From Carya illinoinensis (Eukaryota > Streptophyta > Magnoliopsida > Fagales > Juglandaceae), in NCBI RefSeq assembly GCF_018687715.1, contig NC_056755.1:31460501-31524500 (forward strand): a DNA stretch of 64,000 bases. Reading direction: 5' to 3'. Below are positions 47,360 to 59,001 of this stretch, one piece after another. The stretch's first letter is position 1; every line of letters starts with the position of its first letter. Position numbers and translations under genes: made by a program. The notes beneath the pieces are model-generated. The model made no database searches. It saw nothing but the letters and a program-made list of their open reading frames with translations, and was not told where the DNA came from.

Positions 47360-50300
47360 TCATCCACAAGCAAAAATAAGTAGTTTTTAGATAGTGGATG
47401 TTCAAGACACATGACGGGAGACAAGACTAAGTTCTTTGATCTTAGATCTAAAGAAGAAGGACACGTGACATTTGGAGACAACTCGAAAGGGAAGATCGTG
47501 GGAATAGGTAAAATTGGTAATGAATCTTCTCTCATAATTGAAGATGTTCTACTTGTTGAAGGTTTAAAACATAATCTTTTGAGCATAAGTCAATTATGTG
47601 ATAAAGGATTTACAGTTATTTTTAAAATGGATAAATGCATTATTTTGAATGATCATGATTGTAATATTTGTTTTATTGCTTTTAGAAACAATAATGTTTA
47701 TACAATTGATTTTGAAGAAATTACCTCACAAGATGCTATTTGCTTGTCAGCTCAAAATGAAACTAGTTGGTTATGGCATAGAAGATTAGGTCATGCCAAC
47801 ATGGAACTTATTTCAAAACTTTCAAAAAATGATCTTGTGAGAGGTTTACCAAAAACATATTTTCTTAAAGACAAAATTTGTGATGCATGTCAATTTGGTA
47901 AACAAACAAAAACTTCTTTTAAAACTAAGAAACATATTTCCACTACTAGACCATTGCAACTGATACACATGGATCTTTTTGGACCAAATAGAGTTGCAAG
48001 TCTAGGAGGAAAATATTATGCATTTATTATTGTTGATGATTTCTCTAGATATACTTGGGTCATCTTTCTTGCTCATAAAGATGAGGCACATAATGCATTT
48101 ACCAAGTTATGCAAGAGAATTCAAAATGAAAAGGGCTATACTATTTCAAGTATCCGAAGTGATAGGGGAAAAGAGTTTGTTAATAAAAATATTGAAACAT
48201 TTTGTGATGAAAACGGTTTTATTCATAATTTTTCTGCTCCTCGAACTCCTCAACAAAATGGGGTAGTAGAGAGGAAAAATAGATCTCTTCAAGAGATGGC
48301 AAGAACAATACTCAATGAGAACAACTTGCCTAGTTATTTTTGGGCCGAAGCGGTAAGTACTGCATGTTATGTTATAAATAGAGTTATGTTAAGGTCTAAA
48401 TTAGATAAAACCCCCTATGAGCTTTGGAATGAGAAAAAGCCCAACATTGGTTACTTTCATGTATTTGGATGCAAATGTTTTATTTTGAATGACAGAGATA
48501 ATTTAGGCAAGTTTGATGCAAAATCTGATGAAGGTATTTTTCTCGGGTATTCTACTAATAGTAAAGCTTATAGAGTATTCAACAAAAAGACTTTAACTGT
48601 ACAAGAATCTATGCATGTAGTATTTGATGAATCTAATTCTCCACTCTCCAAGAAATCTATTGATGAAGAAACAGAAGGTATAAATAACACAGAAAGTCTC
48701 AATCTCAACAAAGAGAAAGCAATAGAGGAAGTTCAACATGGAGCCATCAGGAAAGATCATCAAAATTTAATACAAGATGCAACCAAACAGTGGAAATTTG
48801 TGAAAGATCATCCAGTGGAACAAATTTTGGGAGAACCTTCACAAGGTGTAAGTACTCGATCATCTCTTAGAAATATTTGTAATCATACTGCTTTTCTATC
48901 TCAAATTGAACCCAAAAATATTGATGACGCACTTCTTGATGAATCTTGGATTCTAGCTATGCAAGAAGAGTTGAATCAATTTGAAAGAAATGATGTTTGG
49001 ACACTTGTTCCTAGACCCAAAAATTATACTATTATTGGAACAAAATGGGTTTTTAGAAACAAGAAAGATGAGTCTGGAGTCATTACTAGAAATAAGGCTC
49101 GACTTGTAGCCCAAGGTTTTAGTCAAGAAGAAGGAATCGATTATGATGAGACATATGCACCTGTCGCAAGATTAGAAGCTATTCGAATGCTACTTGCATA
49201 TGCTTGTTATAAAGATTTCAAACTTTTTCAAATGGATGTTAAAAGTGCTTTCTTAAATGGTTTTATAAATGAAGAGGTATATGTTGAGCAACCTCCAGGT
49301 TTTGAAAATCATATTTCCCCAAATCATGTTTTCAAACTCACAAAAGCACTATATGGACTTAAACAAGCTCCTAGAGCTTGGTACGAGAGACTCAGTGGTT
49401 TCTTGATTGAAAAAGGTTTTTCAAGAGGAAAAATCGACACAACTCTTTTCATTAAATAAGAAAATGATGATATTCTTTTGATTCAGATTTATGTTGATGA
49501 TATAATATTCGGTGCTACTAATGAAAATATGTGTCAAGTTTTTGCTAAGACTATGCAGGAAGAATTTGAGATGAGCATGATGGGTGAACTTACATTCTTT
49601 CTCGGATTGCAAATTAAGCAAGCAAAAAGTGGGACATTCATCAATCAATCAAAATATATTAAGGAATTACTGAAGAAGTTTGGGATGGAAAATGCTAAGG
49701 AAATTGGAACACCAATGAGCCCATCAACTAAACTTGATAAAGATGAATCCGGTAAGCCAGTTGACTCGAAAATATATCGAGGTATGATTGGTAGCTTATT
49801 ATATTTAACAGCCAGTAGACCAGATATTATGTTTAGTGTGTGCTTATGTGCACGTTTTCAATCATCTCCAAAAGAATCACATTTAATTGCAGTTAAGCGC
49901 ATTCTTAGATATCTTAGTGGTACAATTAACCTAGGGTTATGGTACCCTAAGCACACATCTTTCGATCTAATCAGCTACACAGATGCAGATTATGCTGGCT
50001 GTAAAATAGATCGAAAAAGTACTAGTGGAGCATGCCATTTCTTAGGTCATGCATTAGTTTCCTGGTTTAGTAAAAAACAAAATTCTGTTGCACTATCTAC
50101 TGCTGAGGCAGAATATGTTGCTGCGAGTAGTTGTTGTGCTCAAGTTCTCTACATGAAGCAACAACTTCAAGATTTTAAACTCATGTATAATCACATTCCA
50201 ATCAAATGTGATAATACAAGTGCTATAAATCTTTCAAAGAACCCAATACAACATTCTAGAACTAAGCATATTGAAATAAGGTATCATTTTCTTCGAGATC

Positions 50301-50443
50301 ATGTGCAAAAAGGTGATATAATGTTAGAGTTCACAAACACACATGATCAGTTAGCAGATATTTTCACAAAACCTTTACCAGAAGATAGATTATGTATGAT
50401 CAGAAGAGAAATAGGTATGATGCATGCTATGAATATCTCTTAA
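47360..50443 (+). pseudogene. Copia pol: protease, integrase, reverse transcriptase, RNase H
   Basis: Protease [10 protein letters not shown] begins at 47390, just after an in-frame TAG at 47381 where relatives have Trp. The pre-integrase zinc finger ([10 protein letters not shown], then CDACQFGK) and the integrase core ([37 protein letters not shown]) follow. Reverse transcriptase has [27 protein letters not shown] and [15 protein letters not shown] at 49457-49459 breaks it just before the catalytic YVDD (49490-49501). RNase H follows (DADYAGCKIDRKSTSG, STAEAEYVA, KHIEIRYHFLRD) and ends at 50443. Apart from these points the frame is open for 3 kb, in keeping with recent insertion. Confidence 0.88.
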
Positions 50444-50493
50444 AAGATAGACCAGAATCAATAAAAATAGAGATAGATTTTTTTTTAATACTT

Positions 50494-50931
50494 TTACATA
50501 AATTTGAGATTCTTAGCCTCATGTTTGAGACGCTCATTCTCTTCATACAATATCATGTCATTCTTATTCATGGGAACCGGCAAGCGGAATGAAGAATCTA
50601 ATAAAGATTTCAACTGTTTATTCTTCTGCTGAATGATTCCTTCCCTTGTGTGAGACTCTTGAACAATTTGTTGAAGTACAACAATTTGTTCTTTGAGCTT
50701 TTCAACTTCGTGATTTTTGGCTTGTAGCCGCTGAGAAAAAGCCACAATAGAGGAAGAGTAGCGAGTCCCAAGACTCACCAAGTCATAAATAGCATCAGAA
50801 TCTGACTTATTAGTCAGATTATTATTTTCTTGCTGCAACATGGCACCAATGGTAGCTGCAGAAAGAACAGGAGGTTGAGATGCAGAATGCCTCATGGATG
50901 GATCTAGAGAAATGTTAGAAGAATGAGCCAT
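50494..50931 (-). CDS. Antisense ORF B of the Copia element: coiled-coil protein
   Basis: An intact ORF of 145 residues from the ATG at 50931 to TAA at 50494, opposite in strand to pol and ending 51 bp from its stop. Residues 1-20 are Ser-rich. Residues 24-90 share spacing with antisense ORF A, offset by one residue (K42, D44-S45, Y58, S61, S66, L69, A71, L79, Q82-I83, L86). Residues 65-130 are a predicted coiled coil with regular Leu/Ile. No known domain, signal peptide or membrane helix. A TATA box lies about 105 bp upstream. The function is unknown to me; the position is that of the env-like ORF in some Sireviruses but the strand is reversed. Its survival while gag-pol is broken may only reflect shorter length. 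Confidence 0.6.
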   Translation of the reverse strand: MAHSSNISLDPSMRHSASQPPVLSAATIGAMLQQENNNLTNKSDSDAIYDLVSLGTRYSSSIVAFSQRLQAKNHEVEKLKEQIVVLQQIVQESHTREGIIQQKNKQLKSLLDSSFRLPVPMNKNDMILYEENERLKHEAKNLKFM

Positions 50932-51033
50932 TGAGAAAAGAATAGAAGGCTTAAAACGAGAATGCTGAAGGAATGCAGATGAGTTATAGAGATGAGATGA
51001 AAACTTGATGCGGATTGGATGAACTTCAGGACT

Positions 51034-51043
51034 GATTTTATAG
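51034..51043 (-). promoter_or_regulatory. TATA box before antisense ORF B
   Basis: The minus strand reads ATCTCTATAAAATCAG, about 105 bp upstream of the ATG at 50931. It lies in the gap between the two antisense ORFs, so each ORF could have its own transcript. Confidence 0.5.
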
Positions 51044-51175
51044 AGATAGCATAAAGAATAAGACAAACTATTTTCTCTTCAAATCTTATTTAGTCAAAAG
51101 AAATACAAGATATGCTGGACACACATTGTCAAAAGTTTTTCTTACTAAGCCAGCGAGATTAACAGTAGATTGTCC

Positions 51176-51628
51176 CTATTTTTCTAGTAAACGATGAACC
51201 TCTGCTGTTATCTGCCGATGTTGACCTTGTATCTGAACCCTTTCTCGTTCCAGCTCCTCTATTCGTGGTTGCAGATCATGAGCATACCAATCTGCAAATT
51301 TTTTCAACTCTTGGTTTTCTTGCTTTAGCCTTTTATTCTCACTATCCTTATTAGCAAGCTTCTGTCGTAACTCAGATATTTGCATGTTAAGATGATCAAT
51401 CTCACTCACCCTCGCCATTAACCTTCGAGACATGATCGTAACAGAGGCAGCATATTGATTACTGAGCATTCTTGATTCTGCAATAATCTCAGAATCAGTC
51501 TTACTAGAAAAACGGTTCACTGCTCCTATCATGGTATTGACGGCCTCAGGAGAGAAGATTGATGATTGATGCGTCAAGGGTTCCTGATTCAAGTCTGGAA
51601 CATTAGTGGAAGAGAATTGCTCAGCCAT
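51176..51628 (-). CDS. Antisense ORF A of the Copia element: coiled-coil protein
   Basis: An intact ORF of 150 residues, ATG at 51628 (MAEQFSSTNVPDLNQEP) to TAG at 51176. Residues 26-91 align without gaps to antisense ORF B (K43, D45-S46, Y59, S62, S67, L70, A72, L80, Q83-I84, L87). Residues 74-148 form a strong coiled coil (ISELRQKLANKDSENKRLKQ, later IEELERERVQIQ). A TATA-like TCTATAAAAAAAAG lies about 80 bp upstream (51702-51715). The pair looks like an internal duplication that later diverged. No homologue in my memory; a host-derived origin and a role as a particle or silencing-related factor are both open. Confidence 0.6.
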   Translation of the reverse strand: MAEQFSSTNVPDLNQEPLTHQSSIFSPEAVNTMIGAVNRFSSKTDSEIIAESRMLSNQYAASVTIMSRRLMARVSEIDHLNMQISELRQKLANKDSENKRLKQENQELKKFADWYAHDLQPRIEELERERVQIQGQHRQITAEVHRLLEK

Positions 51629-51701
51629 TCTATCGTTGTGGAAAAACAGAACTCAGGTCAAGAAGTGATTATTTTTTTGGCATCCGATAGATGAAAATGA
51701 T

Positions 51702-51715
51702 CTTTTTTTTATAGA
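51702..51715 (-). promoter_or_regulatory. TATA-like box before antisense ORF A
   Basis: The minus strand reads TCTATAAAAAAAAG at the usual distance from a short leader. The sequence from 51720 to 51900 upstream is more GC-rich than the rest of the element and could hold further control sites. Confidence 0.45.
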
Positions 51716-52090
51716 AACTCGGAGCCTTCAATCCCGTTTGTCAACAACATCAGGCGATTGTTTAAATCTTCAGCCGTATTAAATTCATAGAGTTAGGCCT
51801 CGAGGCTTTGCAGCACTTGTCGGGTCACGGACGGCTCCATTTTTCAACTATCTACAGTGACTATTAAACGCATCGTTTTCTTCAGTCCATTTACTTGTTG
51901 CGGATCCTTTTTAATGATGCCAAAAGGGGGAGAAGTGTTAGACTAGAACATTAACATTGTTTAAATTGCTAAACTTGTTATATATGCTTGGAATTATATT
52001 TATACTTTTGCTTGAAAAACTAACGCATATTTTCAGGGGGAGCTTAAGTATTAATATAGGTTTCAAGTTCTATCAAATATTTGTCATCAT

Positions 52091-52105
52091 CAAAAAGGGG
52101 GAGAT
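52091..52105 (+). other. Polypurine tract of the Copia element
   Basis: AAAAAGGGGGAGAT abuts the 3' LTR. Related tracts occur upstream at about 51920-51934 (CAAAAGGGGGAGAAG) and 52035-52043 (CAGGGGGAGC). Such multiple tracts are described for Sireviruses. Confidence 0.88.
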
Positions 52106-53446
52106 TGTTGAACTCAAGGTTTCAAGTTTCATGTGATTATAAATCTACACATGGATTTTGATGATAACAAATGAATTCAAAGAATAAAGAAGTCTCAAGC
52201 TCAAGTTGTCTACACAATGGAGTCAAGCACATCAAGGAAACAAGTATGAGCAAGAAGGGAACAAGTTCACATTAAAATTATAGAGTAATGTTGTAAATCT
52301 CTTCAAAATTCGAAATTAGGATTAATGCTCAAAATTAATATTTTATCATAAAGCATTAAAATACATTTTCCACATGTGCATGAATATTTTTGAAAATTAA
52401 ATTTGAAAATTTTGAAAGATGATTGATTGTCATCTTTTGCATGTGCATGCCTTTATTAAAGGGTTGAATTTTGAAAATATTAAAGATGATTGATTGTCAT
52501 CTTTCACATGTGCATGTTTTATTTGAATATTTTCAAAAGTGATTGATGCTTTTTTAGACTTATACAAAAAGTAAAAGATTAGGTTTGAATTTTTTGAAAA
52601 TGAAAGTGTGCTCATTTTGTCATATGCCAAAAGTAAAAGATTAGGTTTGATTTTTTTGAAAAAGTGAATGATGTTGTCTTTGACAATTGAGAAAGAAGAA
52701 CCTTTTATTTGAATTCTTTGAAAAAGTGAATGATGTTGTCTTTGACAATTGAAAAAGAAGAACCTTTTATTTGAATTTTTTGAAAAAGTGAATGATGTTG
52801 TCTTTGACATGTGAATCTTTTTAAATTTGAATATGAAGTCTCATATGCCTATAAATAGATCATTTGAGAGCTTCACATTTACAACACTAAGAGCATACAA
52901 CATTCATTCAAAGCTTTCATTCTCTCTTCTCTAAACATTGAGCCTTAATCCTTGTTCATTTTGAGAGATATAGTTTGCGCTGTATTGTTCTTATTTCACT
53001 CGTTGAGGAGTGTTTTCTGATAACCTACCCACTATCAGCTTTTGTATCAGAAAAAGGGTGTGTATAACCCTTGTGTGCGTAGAAAGTATTCTACACGGGG
53101 AATAGTTGAATCACCACGTGTAAGGTGATTGCAAGTGTAGAGGGTGTTCTACACGGATCCTTTGTAGCGGTGTTGTTCAAAGGTGTAATAGGTTTCTATC
53201 TCCACCTGAAGGAGGTTGAATAGTGAATTTGGGAATCCTCAAGGGGTAGCTTGAGGCGAGGACGTAGGCAGTGGGGCCGAACCTCGTTAACATACTGAGT
53301 TTGCTTCTCTCTTACCCTTACTCTTTATATTTATTGTTATTTCATATTTTGTTTATATTTTATATTATATATTTGATTTATAATTGTTATTTTTTTTTAA
53401 TACAACTCAATTCACCCCCCCTCTTGTGTTAGTCATCTGGGCAACA
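52106..53446 (+). repeat. 3' LTR of the Copia element
   Basis: Same length as the 5' LTR. Differences that I can see include C/T near 52244, G/A in the TTAAATTTGAAAATT stretch near 52405, A/G near 53060 and A/G near 53106. TATAAATA at 52850-52857. Confidence 0.93.
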
Positions 53447-56400
53447 CTCTAGACTTCAAGTGTTGATCAACTGCAGCATTAGCAGTAGTGCCTGCCACAT
53501 AAGAGAGTAACCTTGGTGGTGGCAGCCCATATAAGGCCTGAAATGGAGAGATTCTTGTGGAAGAATGCACAGTTGTGTTATAATGCCATTCAGCCATAGG
53601 CAACCAAGTACTCCAGCTTCTTGGTTTAGAACCAGTATATGCTCTTAGATAAGCTTCTACAGCTTTGTTTAATGCCTCAGCTTAACCATCAGATTGAGGA
53701 TGGTAAGCTGAGCTCATATTCAAGATGGTACCTTGCATTTTAAAAAGCTCTTGCCAAAACCTGCTTGTAAAGACCACATCACGATCTGAAACAATGGTCC
53801 TAGGCAGACCATGAAGTTTGAAGACTCCCGAAAAAAATACTTCAGCCACTGTAGCTACTGTATATGGGTGAGACATAGGAAAGAAATGACCAAACTTAGT
53901 CAATCTATCCACCACAGTTAGGATGACTGTCATACCATTTGAACTAGGAAGCCCTTCAACAAAGTCCATAGAAATATCTACCCAAGGACTCTGAGGAATA
54001 GGTAAAGGCTGAAGAAAACCTGCTGGCAGCACATTCTCAGATTTATTAACCTGACAGACTTGACATTCTTTCACTACTCTTCTGATATCCTTTCTCATAC
54101 CAGGCCAATAAAAGTCAAGCTTGGCCTTTTGCAATGTTTTATGATACCCACGGTGACCTGCTTCTGGACTGTAATGCACATGCTGCAATACTTTCTTCTA
54201 AAACAAGGATCCAGGAACTATAGCCAGTTTCCTCTTCCTTAAAATCAAGCCTTGTTGCATAGAGAAATCCTTATGAACCTGTCCACCCTTTTGTAGTTCA
54301 TCAAGTAAATGAATGAACTCAGAAGACTCCTTATAGCTCTCTTTAAGTTCATCTATCCATAAAGGATTTGGAAATGAGATCATGGCCAATGTAGCTGAAT
54401 CCTCTTTCATCTTCCTTGAAAGTGCATCAGCTACTTTGTTGTCCCTCCCCCTTTTGTACTCTACTTTAAAGTCATAACCCATAAGCTTGGACATTCATTT
54501 ATGCTGTGCTTCTGTAGCCACTTTCTGTTCCAACAAATGCTTTAAGGCTTGTTGGTCAGTTTTGATTTTAAATGGCTGACCCAACAAGTATGGTCTCCAC
54601 TTCCCCACTGCACTTACAAGTGCCAGAAATTCTTTCTCATAAGTTGATAAGAGTAATGCTTTACCCTTAAGAGCCTTACTGAAAAAAGCTATAGGCTGAT
54701 TTTTCTGCATCAACACAGCCCCCAACCCAACTCCGGAAGCATCACATTCAATTGTAAATTCATGGCAAAAGTCTGGTAACCTCAAAACAGGAGGCTGAGC
54801 CATGGCATTCTTGAGTTGTAAAAAAGCTTTTTCAGCTTCTTCAGACCAAGAAAAAGAATTCTTTTTTAATAAGATGGTCAATGGGGCAGCAATTGATCCA
54901 TAGTTCTTGATAAACTTCCTATAATAGCCAGTTAAGCCAAGAAAGCCTCTTAAAGCCTTAACTGTTTTAGGAAGAGGCCACTCTATCATTGCTGAAATCT
55001 TAGAAGGATCAGCTTTCACCCCTTCTCCAGATATAATATGGCCTAAATAATCAACTTCCATAACACCAAATCTACACTTAGACTTTTTAGCAAACAAAAA
55101 ATGTTGCTGTAAAACAGATAAGACTGTCTTTAGATGCACTAAGTGTTGTTCCAAATCTTAACTGTAAACCAAGATATCATCGAAAAAAACCAATACAAAA
55201 TTTCGAAGAAAAGGTTTAAAAACATGATTCATTAAACCTTGAAAAGTGGCAGGTGCATTAGTAAGCCCAAAAGGCATTACTAAGAACTCATAATGGCCCT
55301 CATGAGTTCTAAATGCTGTTTTAGGAATGTCTTCTTCCTTTACTCTGATTTGATGATAACCTGACCTCAAATCAAGTTTAGAGAAATACCTTGCTCCATA
55401 CAACTCATCAAGAAGCTCATCAATCACAGGAATTGGAAATTTGTCCTTGACAGTTTCCTGATTTAGAGCTCTATAGTCCATGCACATCCTCCATGTGCCA
55501 TCAGCTTTCTTTACAAGAAGGACAGGTGAAGAAAATGGACTTTGACTTGGTCTAATCACACCATTACTCAACAAGTCTTGAACAATCTTTTCAATTTCTG
55601 TTTTTTGATAGTGGGGGTATCTATAGGGTCTTACAGAAATTGGAGCAACTCCCTCCTTCAAGACAATTTGATGATCAAAAACTCGAGGTGGTGGCAACCC
55701 CACTGGTTCTGCAAAAACAGATTGAAACTGTTGCAAAACTTCTTCAACTTCAGGTAAATGCTGCACATTCTCTTTATCATTCTGTAGTGCTACAAGTTGC
55801 AGGAACCACCCTTGTTGGCCAATGAGAGAAGATTTCATCATATGAACTCCAGCTTCTACATGCACCTTGTCAGATAACAACCCTTGCAAGAGCAACTGCT
55901 TAGCACCAATCTGAAATTGCATTGACATTCTTGTAAAATCCCACTGAATAGGACCCAATGTTTTGAGCCATTGGACTCCCAAAACAATGTCACAACCCCC
56001 AAGCGTTAGAACATGGAAAGGGACCAAAAACTTAGTTCCTTGAATGCTTATCATCTCCTTACATGTACCTTGACTAACTATGGTAGTCCCATTAGCCACT
56101 TTAACTTGAAGCCCCCCATCATCAATCACCTTCATTTTAGTTGCCTTTATCACCAAAGGATCCAAGAAGTTGTGAGTACTTCCTGAATCCACCAAGATTT
56201 CACAAGAAAAAGAACCAATCTTGCCTAGCAACCTCATTGCATTACTATTTACACATCCAGAGATAGCATGAATAGAAACCTCAAGTACCTCGGATTCCTT
56301 CCTCACTAACTCTGTGGATTCTTGCATCAGTTGTGGTTCAACTTCTGTCACACTGTCAATAACCTCCTGTTCTTCAGCATCTTCTCCATGTAAGAAATAC

Positions 56401-57314
56401 ACCTTAGGATTCTTGCACACATGACCTGGATTCCACTTCTCATCACAGTGAAAGCACAATCCCTTCTTCCTTTTTTCATCCATTAGAGAGGCATTAACCT
56501 TTCTTAAAGGAAACATACCCTTTGAAGCCTTATTCAGCAACTCAGGAGAACCTGTGTTATCACCAGAATGCTTTTCTGAGTACTGACCATACTGCCTCCA
56601 AGACCTTCTTGAAGCTAAGACATATTCTTCTTGCAATTTTGCTAAGCCAAAGGCAGCCCCAAGATTCAGAGGATTGAACATTTTAACAGGTATTCTAATC
56701 TCATCTCTCAAGCCACTGATGAAACAACTCATCTTATGCCTCTCGGATAAACCTTTCAGCCTATTTGATAAAGATTCAAATTGTGAAGTATACAAACTAA
56801 TAGAAGTAGTTTGTCTCAACCTGGTTAAAGCTTCCATTGGATCATCAAACATTGATGGTCCAAATCTCCCTTGCAAAGCAACCACTAATGATTCCCATGA
56901 ATTAAACTGCCCTGAGTCCAATGCATTTTGATACCACACCAATGCCTCTCCTTGCATATGGTGTGAGGCCATCATCAACTTTTGATGGAAAGGTATTTGA
57001 AAGCAATCAAAGTACTGATTGGCTTTAAAGACCCACCCCGAAGGATCATTTCCACTGAATTGTGGAAATTCCAACCTAATACTTCTCTGAAACACAGCCC
57101 TATCCTCATGATTCCTAGGCTCACCGGATACCTCTCTGTCTCTAAACGAATTTACATTTATAGATTCAACCAAGGAACTCAAAACATTCGAAAACTGATC
57201 TAACCTTTCTGTTATAGCAGCAATTGCCTGGTGATGTCCTTCCAATTGCTTCTGAACCAAATCTTGTTGCTTCTGAGATACTTCTTTCATCGCTGCACGT
57301 GTACCTTCTGCCAT
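53447..57314 (-). pseudogene. Gypsy gag-pol: gag, protease, RT, RNase H and most of integrase
   Basis: The minus strand opens at ATG 57314 ([12 protein letters not shown]). Gag follows ([20 protein letters not shown]) with a zinc knuckle ([14 protein letters not shown]). Protease has [12 protein letters not shown]; reverse transcriptase has [33 protein letters not shown] and the catalytic [13 protein letters not shown] at 55158-55160 follows that motif directly. RNase H (FTIECDASGVGLGAVL, STYEKEFLALV) ends at a TGA at 54495-54497, where relatives have Trp. A TAG at 54198-54200 precedes the integrase zinc finger (HYSPEAGHRGYHKT, CQVCQVNKS). The integrase core has DFVEGLPSS, VDRLTKFGHF, SDRDVVF and AYHPQSDG, after which TAA lies at 53682-53684. 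All four stops are single codons in an otherwise open frame. The frame continues to the Copia insertion point. Confidence 0.88.
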
Positions 57315-57341
57315 CAGAATCTCTTCCCCAAGGATCGCCCA

Positions 57342-57353
57342 CTGCTGATACCA
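57342..57353 (-). other. Primer binding site of the Gypsy element
   Basis: The minus strand reads TGGTATCAGCAG two bases after the LTR. The first nine bases and the pattern fit initiator tRNA-Met; the last bases deviate. Confidence 0.75.
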
Positions 57354-57355
57354 CT

Positions 57356-57816
57356 TGTAAGGTTCTTGCAAGAACCTTCAGCACTATACAAACACACGCA
57401 GGGAACTATCAAGAATCACTCACACACACAGAGGAAACTCAAGAATTGATGAGCAAGATTCAATGATGAATCATGCAGAGAATCTTCGAGGGATTCTCAA
57501 CCTCCAAGAAATCTACTTCACTGAAAAATCCAAGATACAAACTACTAGCTTACTACTGCTTATATACTGCAGTCGTGAAGCACTGAATCAGTATTTGGTT
57601 CTGCACAAAACGCAGGTTACAAGGAATAAAACGCCAACTACACACACGGGTAGTTAAACTCCCCGTTTCATTAACACCAAACGCAGCCCACTAAACACTA
57701 AACGACACCTCCCTTATTAAGCCTCAAAACAGATCGTTTTATTAACACCATTCTTTCCGTTAAAACAGTTATTAACATCTTCTTCCTCAAAGCTTTCCCC
57801 CAAGGCACCCGTAACA
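57356..57816 (-). repeat. 5' LTR of the Gypsy element
   Basis: Identical to 43229-43689 except A for G in CACACGGGTAGTTAAAC. TATATAAG on the minus strand at 57559-57566. Confidence 0.93.
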
Positions 57817-57926
57817 CTTACCAAACAGACTTGATTGGCTCTATTTCCTCAAACATGCCCTAAATCTGGTCTCGCGTATGCTGTAAGTTGCGTGAACTTG
57901 TAGCCATCTTTCAACACACATTCTAA

Positions 57927-58369
57927 GAGCATCCACATTGATTTATACATATACATATGTAAAATTACATTTTTAAGAGATCCAATTTGTCATATAAGCA
58001 AAACTTTCACATTGATTTATGTAAATTTGAGACAAAATAATAATAAAATATTCTCATTTTATTTTTATTTTTTTGCTTTTTTTTTAATAGGGTTTGATCT
58101 TCAAATATGTAAAATATTTGAGTAAAATATTTTTTGGAAAGTGAATGAGTAAAATATGTAAACGTAAAATATGTAGAAAGAGAGTGAGAGAAGAAAAAAA
58201 ATGAATAAAATATGTTTTGAAGAGTAAATAGTAGATTTTCAAACATGTAAAGGTAATATTCATAGCTATATAAATATTTAAATATGTATAATTTAATATA
58301 GATAAATTTAAGCTCATATTATGTAAATATGACTTTGTATATACATATGCATAGACCAATGGGATGCTT
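57927..58369. repeat. MITE with GAGCATCC ends
   Basis: The left end GAGCATCCACATTGATTTAT and the reverse of the right end (AAGCATCCCATTGGTCTATG) are inverted repeats of about 30 bp, continuing into TACATATG. The interior is AT-rich with short ORFs of no significance. Confidence 0.6.
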
Positions 58370-58717
58370 GGAAAGACATAGGTCATTGTCACAACCAACG
58401 AACTCTGATAAAGTCACATGATTTTTAATGCAAAGGTCGACTTACGCTCACGACTCAACAGTTAGTAATATCATGGACCCTGCTACATTTCCTTAGAAAA
58501 ACCATAGAATGTGACCATCGAACAGGCTATTTTTAAATATTTTATAAATATATATATATACAACATTATTTAAAAACGTCATCAGTGACTTTTCTGATTA
58601 GCATTATCCTATATTAACAATGGCCAAATCACGCGTGCCACTTGAGAAAAAGGACTAAACATTTGGTGGATTTAGCTTTCATCAAATTATGACATCAGAA
58701 GTCTATATCCTCTGCAC

Positions 58718-58938
58718 TAGGGCTGTTCATATGGGCCGGGTTTTACCCGGCCCAGGCTGGAACCCGGATAACCGGGTGTCCGATTATGGTTTTCGGCCCG
58801 GATTTGATCCGGGCCGAAACCCACATTATTAAAACCGGCCCAATCCGGGCCGGTTGCGGGTATTACTCACGGGTACCGGATTTTAACCCAGTACCCGGTT
58901 TTTATAAAAACAAAAAAAAAAAAGTTGTTTCTTATTTC

Positions 58939-59001
<63 letters not shown>

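Larger units (their letters stand above)
44260..53446 (+). mobile_element. Ty1/Copia Sirevirus-type (SIRE/Maximus) element, young, nested in Gypsy
   Basis: Two 1341-bp LTRs (44260-45600 and 52106-53446) differ at about four positions by eye. TSD CTCTA is at 44255-44259 and 53447-53451. Order: LTR, primer site, gag, protease, integrase, reverse transcriptase, RNase H, two antisense ORFs, polypurine tracts, LTR. Long gag with coiled coil, the pol sequence, the GGGGGAGATTG junction and repeated polypurine tracts are Sirevirus traits. The sense frame has three stop codons and one frameshift. Confidence 0.92.
43229..57816 (-). mobile_element. Ty3/Gypsy chromovirus (Reina-like), young, with nested Copia
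   Basis: Two 461-bp LTRs (43229-43689 and 57356-57816) differ at only one position that I can find. TSD CTTAC is at 43224-43228 and 57817-57821. The element reads leftwards: primer site, gag, protease, reverse transcriptase, RNase H, integrase, chromodomain, polypurine tract. Gag and pol are one frame, as in chromoviruses; the short LTRs and initiator tRNA-Met primer suggest the Reina branch. Its integrase is split by a Copia element at 44260-53446. Internal length without that is about 5.4 kb. Several stop codons make it non-autonomous in spite of its recent insertion. Confidence 0.92.
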
